A stretch of DNA of 64,000 nt from Bacteriovoracaceae bacterium UBA3083 (GTDB taxonomy: Bacteria; Bdellovibrionota; Bacteriovoracia; Bacteriovoracales; Bacteriovoracaceae), in contig DFBJ01000009.1 of NCBI GenBank assembly GCA_002366565.1, positions 744,195-808,194 on the forward strand. Direction: 5' to 3'. The notes under the pieces were generated by a model. That model was not told the origin of the DNA, ran no database searches, and saw only the letters and a list, made by a program, of their open reading frames with translations. A program made the position numbers and the translations under genes. Positions 45,093 through 54,418 of the stretch are shown piece after piece. How positions within the stretch are numbered: the stretch's first letter is position 1; every line of letters begins with the position of its first letter.

Positions 45093-46216
45093 TATAAGTT
45101 CTTTGAAAAGATTCTATATGTTTTATATGGCTTAGCGCCCATTCTTAGTAGTGGCTTATTCATGTTTAGATTGTCTTCAAGTATCCAACTCATCTCAACT
45201 TCGTTATAGCCAGCATCTAGTCCAAGTTGCTTTGTTTTAGTATAGAGTATTGATTCAAGTCCAAGCTTTCTGTAATTGCTCTTTACACCCATTGTGAGAA
45301 CTCTCATTCTGGTCATGTATTTCTTTGCGTTTAAAAGCTTGAATATTCCAAAAGGAAGTAGCTTACCATTTGGAACTTGTTTAAAAGCCTGATTGATATC
45401 TGGGAGTGCGAGAATAAAACCTGCTGGCTTTCCTGCTACTTCACAGATGAGAAGTAGGTTAGGGTCAACAATAGACTTCATCTCTTTACAAGTATGCTCC
45501 CACTCTTCTTTAAGCATTGGAATAAATCCCCAGTTCTTCTCCCAGGCATCATTGTAAATGTCCCATAGGATATCTGTTTCATTCTTCCAGTCCTTCATAT
45601 TTACTTTACGGTATGTAATTTTATTGGACTTCTCAGCTCTAGCAGAGATCTTTTCAATAATCTCTGGCATTTGAAAATTCAAGTCTAGTTGATAGGCTAT
45701 TAAATCCTTTGATTTCTTATAGCCAAGAGATTCTGTGAGCACTTTGTGATAAGGGTTGTTATAAGTCATCATCACTTGTGGGTCATCATCAAAACCATGA
45801 ATCAGAGTTCCTACAGCATAGTTTGTCGAAGGATTTGCAGGCCCTCTCATTTCTGTTTTTCCCTCTGATCTTAAATACTCTTCCGCAACTGTAAATAATT
45901 CTTTAAAGACTTCAGTATCTTCAATAGCTTCAAAAAAACCATAGAATCCTATATTCTCTTCATGGAATTCATTGTGCTTATTATTTATAATCGCCTGGAT
46001 ACGTCCAACATCTTGGCCGTCTTTTACTGCTATCCATGACTTTATTTGAGCTGTTTTATAAAAAGGGTGCTTAGGACTAAATTGTTCTTTTAGAGATAAT
46101 TTGAGTTGGGGAACCCAGATAGGATCCCCTTTATATAGTTTCCATTGAAGGTCAATAAAGCGTTTTTGATCTTTTTTATTTCTTAGTACGTCTACTTCCT
46201 GAACTTCAATAGTCAT
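45092..46216 (-). CDS. GNAT-fold N-acyltransferase (YghO-like), candidate bacterial ceramide synthase
   Basis: 374 residues with a two-part GNAT pattern. The N-terminal half has DPIWVPQLKLSLKEQF and MRGPANPSTNYAVG; the C-terminal half has the acyl-CoA site around RMRVLTMGVKSNYRKLGLESIL and ends KPLLRMGAKPYKTYRIF. This is the YghO-like family to which the Caulobacter bacterial ceramide synthase (bCerS) belongs; that enzyme N-acylates 3-oxo-sphinganine. The gene starts 8 bases after spt and its stop overlaps the cerR-like start. Assignment to ceramide synthesis is inference from family plus operon. Confidence 0.78.
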   Translation of the reverse strand: MTIEVQEVDVLRNKKDQKRFIDLQWKLYKGDPIWVPQLKLSLKEQFSPKHPFYKTAQIKSWIAVKDGQDVGRIQAIINNKHNEFHEENIGFYGFFEAIEDTEVFKELFTVAEEYLRSEGKTEMRGPANPSTNYAVGTLIHGFDDDPQVMMTYNNPYHKVLTESLGYKKSKDLIAYQLDLNFQMPEIIEKISARAEKSNKITYRKVNMKDWKNETDILWDIYNDAWEKNWGFIPMLKEEWEHTCKEMKSIVDPNLLLICEVAGKPAGFILALPDINQAFKQVPNGKLLPFGIFKLLNAKKYMTRMRVLTMGVKSNYRKLGLESILYTKTKQLGLDAGYNEVEMSWILEDNLNMNKPLLRMGAKPYKTYRIFSKNL

Positions 46217-46224
46217 TTTCTTTC

Positions 46225-47430
46225 CTAGTGGTGAATCCCTGGTATATCAAATTCTTTCTTAGCAAGCTTGAAAACTTCAAGAACTTTTGTCAATTCTTCA
46301 ATTGAGTGGCTGGCCATATAACTTGTTCTTATTAAGGCCTCTCCCTGAGGAACTGCTGGAGCAACTACAGGAGTTGCAAAAACACCCATTTCACCAAGGA
46401 ACTTTGTTACTTGCATAGCTTTTAAATCGTCGCCTATAAATACTGGAACAATTGGTGTTTCAGATTCATATGTATAGAAGCCAATATCTTTAAATCCGTT
46501 TCTAATGAACTCAACATTTCTCCAAAGTTTTGGATGAATTGTATCGTCAGAGTTAATTACATCAATACATGCACTTACTGTTGCTACCGCTGAAGGTGGC
46601 ATAGAAGCAGAGAACATAAATGATCTTGCTGAGTGCTTAACATAGTCCATATTTTCTTTTGATCCAGAGATTACTCCACCAATAGAGGCAAAAGACTTAG
46701 AGAATGTACCCATATTGAAATCAACTTTATCAGTCACTCCAAAGTGGTGCATTGTTCCTCTTCCTCTGTCTCCCATCACTCCAATACCGTGAGCATCGTC
46801 AACATAAACAACAGCACCGTACTTTTCTGCTAACTCTACAACTTTATCAAGCTTTAGAATTTTACCAGTCATTGAGAAGACACCATCTGCAACAATAATA
46901 ACATTTTTAAATCTATTAACATTTGAAGCTAGTTGCTCTTCAAGTGATTCCATATCATTATGTTTGTATTTGAAAGTTGCACCAAGAGCTAATCTTGAAG
47001 CATCAATTAACGATGCGTGGTTTTCAGAATCAAAGATCATACAATCTCTTGGTCCACAAATCGCAGATAATGTTCCAAGGTTAGTTTGCATTCCTGTTGA
47101 AAAGCATATTGCAGCTTCGTGACCTAAGTAAGTCGCAAGTTTATTTTCTAATTCTTCATGAATCGTTAAGTTACCATTTAAGAATCTAGAACCTGTACAA
47201 CCTGTACCATATTTTTCAATAGCTTTAATTGCAGCTTCTACTACTTGTGGGTGATGCGTAAGACCTAAGTAGTTATTAGATCCAATCATTATTTGCTTCT
47301 TATTATCGTAAGTTATTACCGAGCCTTCTGACTCTTCAATAGCTCTGAAGAATGGATAAAGGTTATTACTCTTTAGCATATTTGCTTTATCTAGTGCTTT
47401 TGAGTTACTTCCAACAAATTTCGATGTCAT
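46225..47430 (-). CDS. spt: Serine palmitoyltransferase (alpha-oxoamine synthase family)
   Basis: 401-residue PLP enzyme condensing an acyl-CoA with an amino acid. PLP Lys in FSKSFASIGG, VDDAHGIGVMG holds the Asp and His contacting PLP, and ENHASLIDASRL has the stacking His. NLYPFFRAIEESEGSVITYD followed by GSNNYLGL is characteristic of bacterial serine palmitoyltransferases rather than BioF or KBL. No biotin or threonine-degradation gene is near; instead an acyltransferase and a reductase follow in the same operon, which fits the first step of sphingolipid synthesis, serine plus acyl-CoA to 3-oxo-sphinganine. Confidence 0.88.
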   Translation of the reverse strand: MTSKFVGSNSKALDKANMLKSNNLYPFFRAIEESEGSVITYDNKKQIMIGSNNYLGLTHHPQVVEAAIKAIEKYGTGCTGSRFLNGNLTIHEELENKLATYLGHEAAICFSTGMQTNLGTLSAICGPRDCMIFDSENHASLIDASRLALGATFKYKHNDMESLEEQLASNVNRFKNVIIVADGVFSMTGKILKLDKVVELAEKYGAVVYVDDAHGIGVMGDRGRGTMHHFGVTDKVDFNMGTFSKSFASIGGVISGSKENMDYVKHSARSFMFSASMPPSAVATVSACIDVINSDDTIHPKLWRNVEFIRNGFKDIGFYTYESETPIVPVFIGDDLKAMQVTKFLGEMGVFATPVVAPAVPQGEALIRTSYMASHSIEELTKVLEVFKLAKKEFDIPGIHH

Positions 47431-47479
47431 GTATTTTCCAATTTAAGTGGTGTTAAACGGTTCATTTTTTTGATCATTT

Positions 47480-47508
47480 TTTCTAGCCCTTTCGAGTGTT
47501 CTAGTCAA
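47480..47508 (-). promoter_or_regulatory. Candidate promoter of the spt operon
   Basis: On the minus strand, TTGACT (47508-47503) and TAGAAA (47485-47480) are separated by 17 bases, about 50 bases upstream of the spt ATG. Confidence 0.5.
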
Positions 47509-47569
47509 TGATTACTTGATGCAGTGAAATAACTATATATCAATTAAATTAGACAAAATTCTCCTCTAA

Positions 47570-47599
47570 TTGTTTGTAATTATGAAAATAAGGCATAAT
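47570..47599 (+). promoter_or_regulatory. Candidate promoter of the HEAT-like gene
   Basis: TTGTTT at 47570-47575 and CATAAT at 47594-47599 with 18-base spacing, about 39 bases before the GTG start at 47638. Confidence 0.4.
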
Positions 47600-47637
47600 C
47601 CCTTGCAAATAGAAGTAGAACAATCTAGTTAGAGAGA

Positions 47638-48621
47638 GTGAAAAATAAAATTATACTCCTATTGTCTATTCTTCTTATCCTATCGGGGTCATTTGGACTG
47701 TATTGGGTAAAACGCTCAATACAAAAAAATAACCAGACAGCTGTTAAGACATTTGACCCTCTTCTTAAAAGTGAGAGTGAACTATATAAAGACGTTCGAA
47801 GAGAAACTAACGAGAGGGTTTCTTCACTAGTAAGAGAGTCAAAGAAGAAGATACCTGCGATCAGAGACTGGATAATGTCTAACTTTGATAAAGAAAATGC
47901 TGTCTTAAAAGAAGCAATGCTCTTAGCGCTAGGAAATTATAAGGATAAGGAAGCATTGAATTTTCTTATTTCTAAAATAGAGCAAAGAGAAAGTGAAGAG
48001 CTCTCATTTGCAGCATTAAAGGGGATAAGTGCACATGAAGATGTATTACGTGTCCTATTACTTCAAAAGATTAATCTATCTAAAAGATCTGATTTATTTC
48101 TCATTCATTACCATTTTTCTCTATTCAAAACGAAGAGTTACTTCACTGACAAAAAGAAAGATCTTCATTGGTTAGTAGAGAAAGGTAAGTCACTTAACGA
48201 TTCTAAAGAATTAGAAGCTATTGTTATGGGCCTATCTCAACACGTTCCTAATTTTGAAAAGTTTCATGAGTTATTAAAGAATGTTCTTTATAAGTCAAAA
48301 AATGAGATCATCGTAAATAGAGCAGTTATTCACCTTTCTGTTTATGACTCAGGTTGGTTAAAGGTCCAAACTAAAAATATAATAAGCTCAGATAATGAAG
48401 TGCTAATGAGAGAGTTTCTTGCTCGATCCGGAGCATTTTGTCCTTTAGATATTTGGAAGGTATTTAAAGTTTATGCGAAGAAATTTGATTCTGAGCGTGC
48501 AATTAGAATGGCCATGAGAGTAAATATGAATAAAGGCGAAGAATTAGCTAAAGACATAAGCTTTGATGAGCTCAAGCTTTCAGAAATTATGAAAGTTAAA
48601 ACTACAACTCTTTGCTTTTAG
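47638..48621 (+). CDS. Membrane-anchored HEAT-repeat-like protein
   Basis: 327 residues. One N-terminal membrane segment (about 4-24), then an all-helical part with repeated pairs of helices such as LKEAMLLALGNYKDKEALNFLISKI and LSFAALKGISAHEDVLRVLL, which looks like degenerate HEAT or PBS-lyase repeats. Such domains are protein scaffolds. GTG start. The end overlaps the convergent PilZ gene by 4 bases. Divergent from spt, so it may share control of that region, but no functional link can be seen. Confidence 0.65.
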   Translation: MKNKIILLLSILLILSGSFGLYWVKRSIQKNNQTAVKTFDPLLKSESELYKDVRRETNERVSSLVRESKKKIPAIRDWIMSNFDKENAVLKEAMLLALGNYKDKEALNFLISKIEQRESEELSFAALKGISAHEDVLRVLLLQKINLSKRSDLFLIHYHFSLFKTKSYFTDKKKDLHWLVEKGKSLNDSKELEAIVMGLSQHVPNFEKFHELLKNVLYKSKNEIIVNRAVIHLSVYDSGWLKVQTKNIISSDNEVLMREFLARSGAFCPLDIWKVFKVYAKKFDSERAIRMAMRVNMNKGEELAKDISFDELKLSEIMKVKTTTLCF

Positions 48622-49367
48622 GATTTAAGCTTCTTTTCTTTCATCTTTTTTCTTATTTCTTCTGCTCTTGCTTCACCATTAATAGACTTAAAGAGTTCTT
48701 CCTCTGTTTCTTTTGGAACATCAACAAAGGCAATACCGACTTTATACACACCTGTTGGCTTATCTTCGGTATCTTTTACTGGCCATGTCTTTGCAACTTT
48801 TGCTTGAGGGATCTCAAACTTATCAACGTTCAATCTTAGTAGGCAGTTTGTGAATATCTCATCTTCTGGATATTTTACAAGATCTACTTCTTCTATTGAA
48901 AAAGATGTACCTCCTGCAGAGATATCGTGAGCATCATATACAGTATCATTGATTTTAAATTGAATCTTTACAAAAACATTCGCTGATAGTCTGTAATTTG
49001 ATCTTTGCTGGGACTTATAAACATCTTTAGTTATGTGAATGTAGTAGTTTTTATCTTCAGAGTTATACTTTAGTATTCCATAGGTAAAGTATTGAAATCT
49101 ATTATAATTCACTTTTAAGAAGACTTCTTTATTTGTGAGTTTAGACTTTGAGAGCTTGGCTAGAAAACCTCCAGTAGAGTTAAGGATAAGCTTTCTCTTA
49201 TCATCAATAGTTTCTAGCTGAAATTCTTCAACTTCACTTTCACTCTTACCTTGTTCCCAAATGTAGCAATTTAACTTATCTGATGAAGCAGTATTGAACG
49301 CCTCAAAAACTTCATCTAAGTCTACAAGTGAAAAATAGTGTTTTTTATTAGCGTCTTTAATTGTCAT
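48618..49367 (-). CDS. PilZ domain protein (c-di-GMP receptor candidate)
   Basis: About 249 residues. The C-terminal half is a PilZ domain with both c-di-GMP motifs: RxxxR in QQRSNYRLSA and DxSxxG in DISAGGTSFSI. The N-terminal half (to about residue 115) is a second beta-rich domain, possibly YcgR-like. The protein ends in a charged helix (RKKMKEKKLKS). Predatory Bdellovibrionota use c-di-GMP to switch between life-cycle phases, and many encode multiple PilZ proteins. Start at the ATG (49367) rather than the TTG two codons earlier. Confidence 0.88.
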   Translation of the reverse strand: MTIKDANKKHYFSLVDLDEVFEAFNTASSDKLNCYIWEQGKSESEVEEFQLETIDDKRKLILNSTGGFLAKLSKSKLTNKEVFLKVNYNRFQYFTYGILKYNSEDKNYYIHITKDVYKSQQRSNYRLSANVFVKIQFKINDTVYDAHDISAGGTSFSIEEVDLVKYPEDEIFTNCLLRLNVDKFEIPQAKVAKTWPVKDTEDKPTGVYKVGIAFVDVPKETEEELFKSINGEARAEEIRKKMKEKKLKS

Positions 49368-49567
49368 GTCCAATTACTTGTTTGTCTGGTTGCATCCTTT
49401 ATTCTAATCAAATTTCATTTTTTTACAAAGCACAGAGCAATTAAGGAATAATTTTCAACTAGTTAGTGACGATTTGGCCGACTTTTGTCCATAACGACCA
49501 TGACAAATGCCAAAAATTCGGTATATTGTGGGCAATAAGTACAATAAAATAAAAAAGGACTATATAG

Positions 49568-52225
49568 ATGAAAGATGCCACTCCGCAAACAATCTATCTA
49601 AAGGACTATACACCTTCAGATTATTTAATTTCTACAATCCATTTAACATTTGATTTAGACGATACAAATACTCAAGTTATTTCAAAAATGGAAGTTAAGG
49701 CCAACTACGATATCTCTACTGGAAAGAGAAATATGTTTCTTAATGGAGAAGAGTTAACTTTAAACAAAATAATTGTAGATGGTGAAGAGCTAGGTTCAGA
49801 TAAGTATGAGCTTGTTGAAGAAGGGTTAGTATTAAAAGAAGTTAAAGAAAGTTTTACTTTAGAGATACATAATACAATTAACCCTGAAGCAAATAAGGCA
49901 CTAGATGGTTTATATAAGTCAGGGTCTATTTTCTGTACTCAAAATGAGCCAGAAGGATTCAGAAGAATAACTTACTTTATTGATCGTCCAGATATTATGG
50001 CCGTCTATACTACGAAAATAATTGCTGATAAGAAGAAGTTTCCAATCTTATTATCTAACGGTAACCCAACAAACTCAGGTGATCTAGATAATGGTAAGCA
50101 CTTTGTAGAATGGCTAGACCCTTTTGTTAAGCCATCTTACCTTTACGCACTTGTTGCGGGAGACCTTGGCTTAGTTAAAGATGAGTTTACAACAATGTCT
50201 GGAAGAAAGATTGCTCTAGAGATCTATGTTGATAAAGGAAATGAATCTAAGTGTGGTCATGCTATGGAGAGTTTAAAGAACTCTATGAAATGGGATGAAG
50301 AAACTTATGGAAGAGAGTATGACTTAGATATCTATATGATTGTTGCTGTTGATGCTTTCAACATGGGAGCAATGGAAAATAAAGGGTTAAATATCTTTAA
50401 CTCTGCTTACGTTTTAGCAGATCCAAAAACAGCTACTGACGCTAACTTCTTCGGTATTGAAGGGGTTATTGGACATGAGTACTTCCACAATTGGACAGGT
50501 AATAGAATCACTTGTAGAGACTGGTTCCAGTTAACACTTAAAGAAGGTTTAACTGTATTTAGAGATCAAGAATTTTCTTCTGATATGAACTCTAGAGTCG
50601 TAAATAGAATTTCAAATGTTCAGTCTTTAAAAGCAAGACAGTTTGTTGAAGATGCAGGACCAACTGCCCATCCAATTAAACCAAGTAGCTACATTGAAAT
50701 TAACAACTTCTATACAATGACAATTTATGAGAAAGGTGCTGAGATCATTAGAATGATTCACACTCTACTAGGTCCAGAAGGTTATAGAAAAGGTACAGAT
50801 AAGTACTTTGAGCTATTTGATGGGCAAGCTGTAACAACTGAAGACTTCATTCATGCAATGAGTGTAGCTAATGATAATTATGACTTCTCTCAATTTACTA
50901 ATTGGTACCACCAAGCTGGAACACCAGAGATAGATATCAAAACTTCATATAATGAAGAAAAAGCTGAGTACAGTATTACTCTAACTCAGAGTTGTAGACC
51001 AACTCCTGGGCAAAAAGAAAAGAAACCATACCATATGCCTTTTGCTATTGGACTTGTAGATAAGAATGGTAATGACTTTACTTTAAAGCTTAAAGAAGTC
51101 TTCACTGCTCAGCCACAAATTGAAGATAATATCCTTCACTTAACTCAAGAGAGTGAGACATTTACATTCACTGGAATTGATCATGAGCCTGTACCTTCTT
51201 TCAATAGAGGCTTTAGTGCTCCTGTAAATTTAAAGTCTGATAGATCTTTAAGTGATTATGTTTACTTAATGGCACACGATAATGATGAATTTAATAGATA
51301 TGAATCAGCACAGGCCTTAGCTAAAAGTCTTATGATTAATCTAATCAAAGATTCTTCAAATGGTGTAGAACTTAAGTTAGATGCTCCTTACATTGAAGCC
51401 TATGGAAAATTAATCAAAGATGAAAGTATAGATAACTCTTTCAAAGCTTTAGCTCTTGGTATTCCTTCTGAGGGAGTATTGCACCAATCTCAAGAAATTG
51501 TAGACTTTGAAAATACTCATAAAGTTAGAAAGTTTGTTATTAAAACTTTAGCTCAAACTTATGAAAAAGAGTTTGCTGAAATTTACAAATCTCTTGCAGT
51601 TGAAAAAGAGTATTCTTTAAGCCCAGAAGCAATGGGAGAAAGAGAACTTAAAAATATGGTTCTAAACTTCCTACTTACTACTGAAAACTCTGAATACGAA
51701 ACATGGTGCTTTGATCAATTCAATAATGCATCTAATATGACAGATGAGTACGCATCACTTGTTATGTTGATTCACAATGATTCAAAATTTAGTGATGAAG
51801 TAATTTCAAAGTTCTTCAATAAGTGGAAACATGAAACACTTGTTATGCAAAAGTGGCTTACTGCTCAATCAAGTGCAGCAGGTGAGAAGACATTAAGTAG
51901 AGTAAAAGAGCTACTTAGTAATGAAGTTTACGATAAATCAGTGCCAAACTTAGTAAGATCTTTAGTTGGAACATTTACTGGAAACTCAATAGAGTTTCAT
52001 GCCAAGTCAGGAGAAGGGTATAAGTTTATCACAGATCAAATCATTGATATTGATAAGCTAAATCCTCAAATGGCATCTAGATTAGCTGGAAGTTTTAAAG
52101 ATTATAAAAGACTACCTTCTGACCTAAAAGCTCTTGTGAAGGAGTCTTTAGAAAGAATTCTTGCTGAGAAAAGCATTTCTAGAAATGTGTATGAGATTGT
52201 TTCAAAAACACATGCCGATAGCTAA
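49568..52225 (+). CDS. pepN: Aminopeptidase N
   Basis: 885-residue M1 zinc metallopeptidase. GAMENKGLNIFN is the exopeptidase motif, HEYFHNWTGNRITCRDWFQL with the following LKEGLTVFRDQ gives the HExxH...E zinc site, and YEKGAEIIRM has the catalytic Tyr. Length matches the E. coli-type PepN (870). Cytoplasmic: no signal peptide. It recycles peptides; in a predator it would help digest prey protein. AAAAAGGA precedes the ATG. A small solute-binding protein gene follows after 24 bases. Confidence 0.97.
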   Translation: MKDATPQTIYLKDYTPSDYLISTIHLTFDLDDTNTQVISKMEVKANYDISTGKRNMFLNGEELTLNKIIVDGEELGSDKYELVEEGLVLKEVKESFTLEIHNTINPEANKALDGLYKSGSIFCTQNEPEGFRRITYFIDRPDIMAVYTTKIIADKKKFPILLSNGNPTNSGDLDNGKHFVEWLDPFVKPSYLYALVAGDLGLVKDEFTTMSGRKIALEIYVDKGNESKCGHAMESLKNSMKWDEETYGREYDLDIYMIVAVDAFNMGAMENKGLNIFNSAYVLADPKTATDANFFGIEGVIGHEYFHNWTGNRITCRDWFQLTLKEGLTVFRDQEFSSDMNSRVVNRISNVQSLKARQFVEDAGPTAHPIKPSSYIEINNFYTMTIYEKGAEIIRMIHTLLGPEGYRKGTDKYFELFDGQAVTTEDFIHAMSVANDNYDFSQFTNWYHQAGTPEIDIKTSYNEEKAEYSITLTQSCRPTPGQKEKKPYHMPFAIGLVDKNGNDFTLKLKEVFTAQPQIEDNILHLTQESETFTFTGIDHEPVPSFNRGFSAPVNLKSDRSLSDYVYLMAHDNDEFNRYESAQALAKSLMINLIKDSSNGVELKLDAPYIEAYGKLIKDESIDNSFKALALGIPSEGVLHQSQEIVDFENTHKVRKFVIKTLAQTYEKEFAEIYKSLAVEKEYSLSPEAMGERELKNMVLNFLLTTENSEYETWCFDQFNNASNMTDEYASLVMLIHNDSKFSDEVISKFFNKWKHETLVMQKWLTAQSSAAGEKTLSRVKELLSNEVYDKSVPNLVRSLVGTFTGNSIEFHAKSGEGYKFITDQIIDIDKLNPQMASRLAGSFKDYKRLPSDLKALVKESLERILAEKSISRNVYEIVSKTHADS

Positions 52226-52249
52226 TTAATCTAAATAGAGGAAAGTAGA

Positions 52250-52951
52250 ATGAAAAATATGTTAATCATTCTTTTATTTTTATTTTCCTCTATTCATATA
52301 CTGGGGAAAGAAAAGGTCACTCTAGTTACCTTTCCTATTCCTCGGTATGTCGAATCTTCTGAGAAGGGGGAGTTTGTACACCTTGCCAAGGAACTAGCTA
52401 AAAAATTAGGCTATGAACTTGAGCTAAATGTATTTCCACCTAAGCGATCTTTAAATGTATTTTTGGATGGTAAGGTCGACGGATACTTTCCAGCTTTAGA
52501 CCGACTAAAAGTAACGAACTTTTATAAGACGTCTAATTTTTATATTAAAAAGAATTTTATTTTCCAATTGAAAAATTCTGATTATAGAAAACTTAAAAGG
52601 CCAAAGGTTTGCTTAACGAGGGGTTATTCCTATGGTCGAGATGTTCAAGAGAGTAAGAAGTGGAAAGTCTATTATGCTAAGTCAGATATACAATGTCTAA
52701 ATCTACTGAGAGTAGGTAGAGTTCAGCTCTTTATAGGGGAGGAAACGACAACTTTGGCAGCTTTAAATTCAGTAAAACTTCTTGATAAGGTCCACTATGA
52801 TAAGAATAGTCCAATTACTATAGAGAACGTTTACTTCGCTTTTTCCGAAACCGAGAAAGGCAGAGTTTTGAGCCAAAAGTTCGATAAGCTCCTAAAGAAG
52901 ATGAATAGAACTGGTGAGTTAAAGTCAATCTTAAGAGGTAAAGAAAGGTAA
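52250..52951 (+). CDS. Periplasmic solute-binding protein, family 3-like (copy 1)
   Basis: 233 residues with a signal peptide (about 1-19). The fold pattern of bacterial extracellular solute-binding family 3: VTLVTFPIPRYVE, VHLAKELAKKLGYELELNVFPPKRSLN, GKVDGYFPAL and LFIGEE. Two conserved cysteines (KVCLT and IQCLN) probably form a disulfide. No ABC permease or ATPase is nearby, so it may be a scavenger or feed a receptor. Clear paralogue of the next gene. GAGGAAAG upstream. Confidence 0.82.
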   Translation: MKNMLIILLFLFSSIHILGKEKVTLVTFPIPRYVESSEKGEFVHLAKELAKKLGYELELNVFPPKRSLNVFLDGKVDGYFPALDRLKVTNFYKTSNFYIKKNFIFQLKNSDYRKLKRPKVCLTRGYSYGRDVQESKKWKVYYAKSDIQCLNLLRVGRVQLFIGEETTTLAALNSVKLLDKVHYDKNSPITIENVYFAFSETEKGRVLSQKFDKLLKKMNRTGELKSILRGKER

Positions 52952-53091
52952 AGTTTCTCATTTTACTTCTTTTTGATTTAAAATACTTAGCTTCTTAATA
53001 TTAATTTTGAACCCTGAAATTAGATACTTAGCTAATAATTGTGAAGGAACTTTGAGTTACATAACTTGATATTTGGCCTTAGTATTGGCTT

Positions 53092-53805
53092 ATGAAAAAT
53101 TTAATAATCGCTATGTTTTTTATAAGTTCATTTTCTTGGGGAGCATCCCCAAAGAGAATTCGAATTGGAACTTTCCTAATCCCAAAATATATTAAATCTA
53201 ATTCAGATGGAGCATTTGTTGAGCTTGTCACTGCTCTCGCAAAAAAGAGTAATGTGGAGATTGAGATTGTTTTATTTCCTCCAAAGAGAGCATATAAAGA
53301 GCTTGATGAAGGAAATATTGATGGTCTATTTCCTGCTATGGAATCTCGTGATCTTTCTCGCTATGAAGCAATAACTGAATTCTATATCAAAGAAATGTAT
53401 GTTTTTGAAAGAGAAGGTCATGATTATAGGAAAATAAAACAAGCTAAGGTATGTACAACTGAAGGGTATACCTATCCTGAGGAGTACATCAAGAGTATGA
53501 ACTGGGTACGTATAAAGACAGATTCAGATGAGACTTGCTTAAAGCTTTTAGATAAACAAAGAGTTGATATATTCATTGGTGAAATTGTCACAGCGAATAA
53601 CTCTATTAAGAAGTTAGATCTTGAGGACCGGATTAAGTTCAATAGATATAGACCTATTTCAGCTGATAGAACGACTCTTGTATTTAGAAAAACTGACGAA
53701 GGAAAAAAATTAAGTGATAAGTTTGATAAAGCTCTAAAAGAGATTATGATAGATAGAACTTACGATAAAATACTTTCTACTGGAGCTACTAAACTTGAGC
53801 ACTGA
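53092..53805 (+). CDS. Periplasmic solute-binding protein, family 3-like (copy 2)
   Basis: 237 residues with a signal peptide ending SFSWG. Same layout as the preceding gene: IRIGTFLIPKYIK, FVELVTALAKKSNVEIEIVLFPPKRAYKELDEG, IDGLFPAMESRD, FYIKEMYVFEREGHDYRKIKQAKVC, and IFIGE; both cysteines are kept. The two look like an old tandem duplication, with a 140-base gap between them. The end overlaps a small ORF that starts with TTG. Confidence 0.82.
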   Translation: MKNLIIAMFFISSFSWGASPKRIRIGTFLIPKYIKSNSDGAFVELVTALAKKSNVEIEIVLFPPKRAYKELDEGNIDGLFPAMESRDLSRYEAITEFYIKEMYVFEREGHDYRKIKQAKVCTTEGYTYPEEYIKSMNWVRIKTDSDETCLKLLDKQRVDIFIGEIVTANNSIKKLDLEDRIKFNRYRPISADRTTLVFRKTDEGKKLSDKFDKALKEIMIDRTYDKILSTGATKLEH

Positions 53806-54313
53806 AAAAGACTTTGAGACCTTAAAAAAAGAACAAGAACAAAAAGCTAGAGAAGATTTACGAGAGAATGGATTAGATCACCTTATATCTTTCACTTTAG
53901 ATAATTTTGCTTATAGATACTTAGAAACAAGCTCTACTAAAAATATTGTCACTCAATTCAATGGAAAAAACCTTTATACTGTTACTAGTTTTGAAGAGGA
54001 CCCTATGAGTGCTCTAAAAATTAGCGATTCCAATGCGAAAAAAGGTGTCATAGGTCTTGCTAAGAAGTTTTCAAGTACAAAAGGGGTTGGTCTTAGGGTT
54101 CGCTATCAGATTTCTTGTGATATCTCTGACGTATCTTCAAATGGCTCTGGGAGCATTGTTCTTGCCGCTTCAATTAACTGGAATATGGATAATGACTTTA
54201 TTTCAGATAAAGAGATGGAGTCAGTAAAGTCTATTTCATTTGAATTTAGTGATCCATTAGTACTTAGAAACAAATTAGCAGCTCTTTTAGAGGATATTTG
54301 CCTGATTTTCTAA
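53795..54313 (+). CDS. Small protein of unknown function, TTG start
   Basis: 172 residues if read from the TTG at 53795, which overlaps the end of the solute-binding protein gene and has GGAG about 9 bases upstream. The first 30 residues are charged and helical (KDFETLKKEQEQKAREDLREN), the rest beta-rich. No signal peptide, no recognised family. The next in-frame ATG is 68 codons later, so the TTG is the likely start. Confidence 0.6.
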   Translation: MSTEKDFETLKKEQEQKAREDLRENGLDHLISFTLDNFAYRYLETSSTKNIVTQFNGKNLYTVTSFEEDPMSALKISDSNAKKGVIGLAKKFSSTKGVGLRVRYQISCDISDVSSNGSGSIVLAASINWNMDNDFISDKEMESVKSISFEFSDPLVLRNKLAALLEDICLIF

Positions 54314-54369
54314 ATTTACTTAATATTTATTATTAACAAGCCTGTATTTTAAATAGTTTAGAGGCTTAG

Positions 54370-54418
54370 TTTTACTTGAGTAAAATTGTTTGTTGTCCGA
54401 TAAGTATTTGTGCTTATC
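54370..54418 (+). promoter_or_regulatory. Two inverted repeats before and across the start of the 1017-residue gene
   Basis: TTTTACT/AGTAAAA (54370-54376 with 54379-54385, 2-base centre) is operator-like. GATAAGTA/TGCTTATC (54399-54406 with 54411-54418, one G-U) would form an RNA hairpin that encloses the GTG start at 54410. No clear Shine-Dalgarno is visible. Confidence 0.35.

Noticed and set aside
46225..47430. Annotation as biotin synthesis BioF or 2-amino-3-ketobutyrate ligase
   Set aside because: No bio genes or threonine dehydrogenase nearby. The YPFFRAI segment and operon partners fit serine palmitoyltransferase better.
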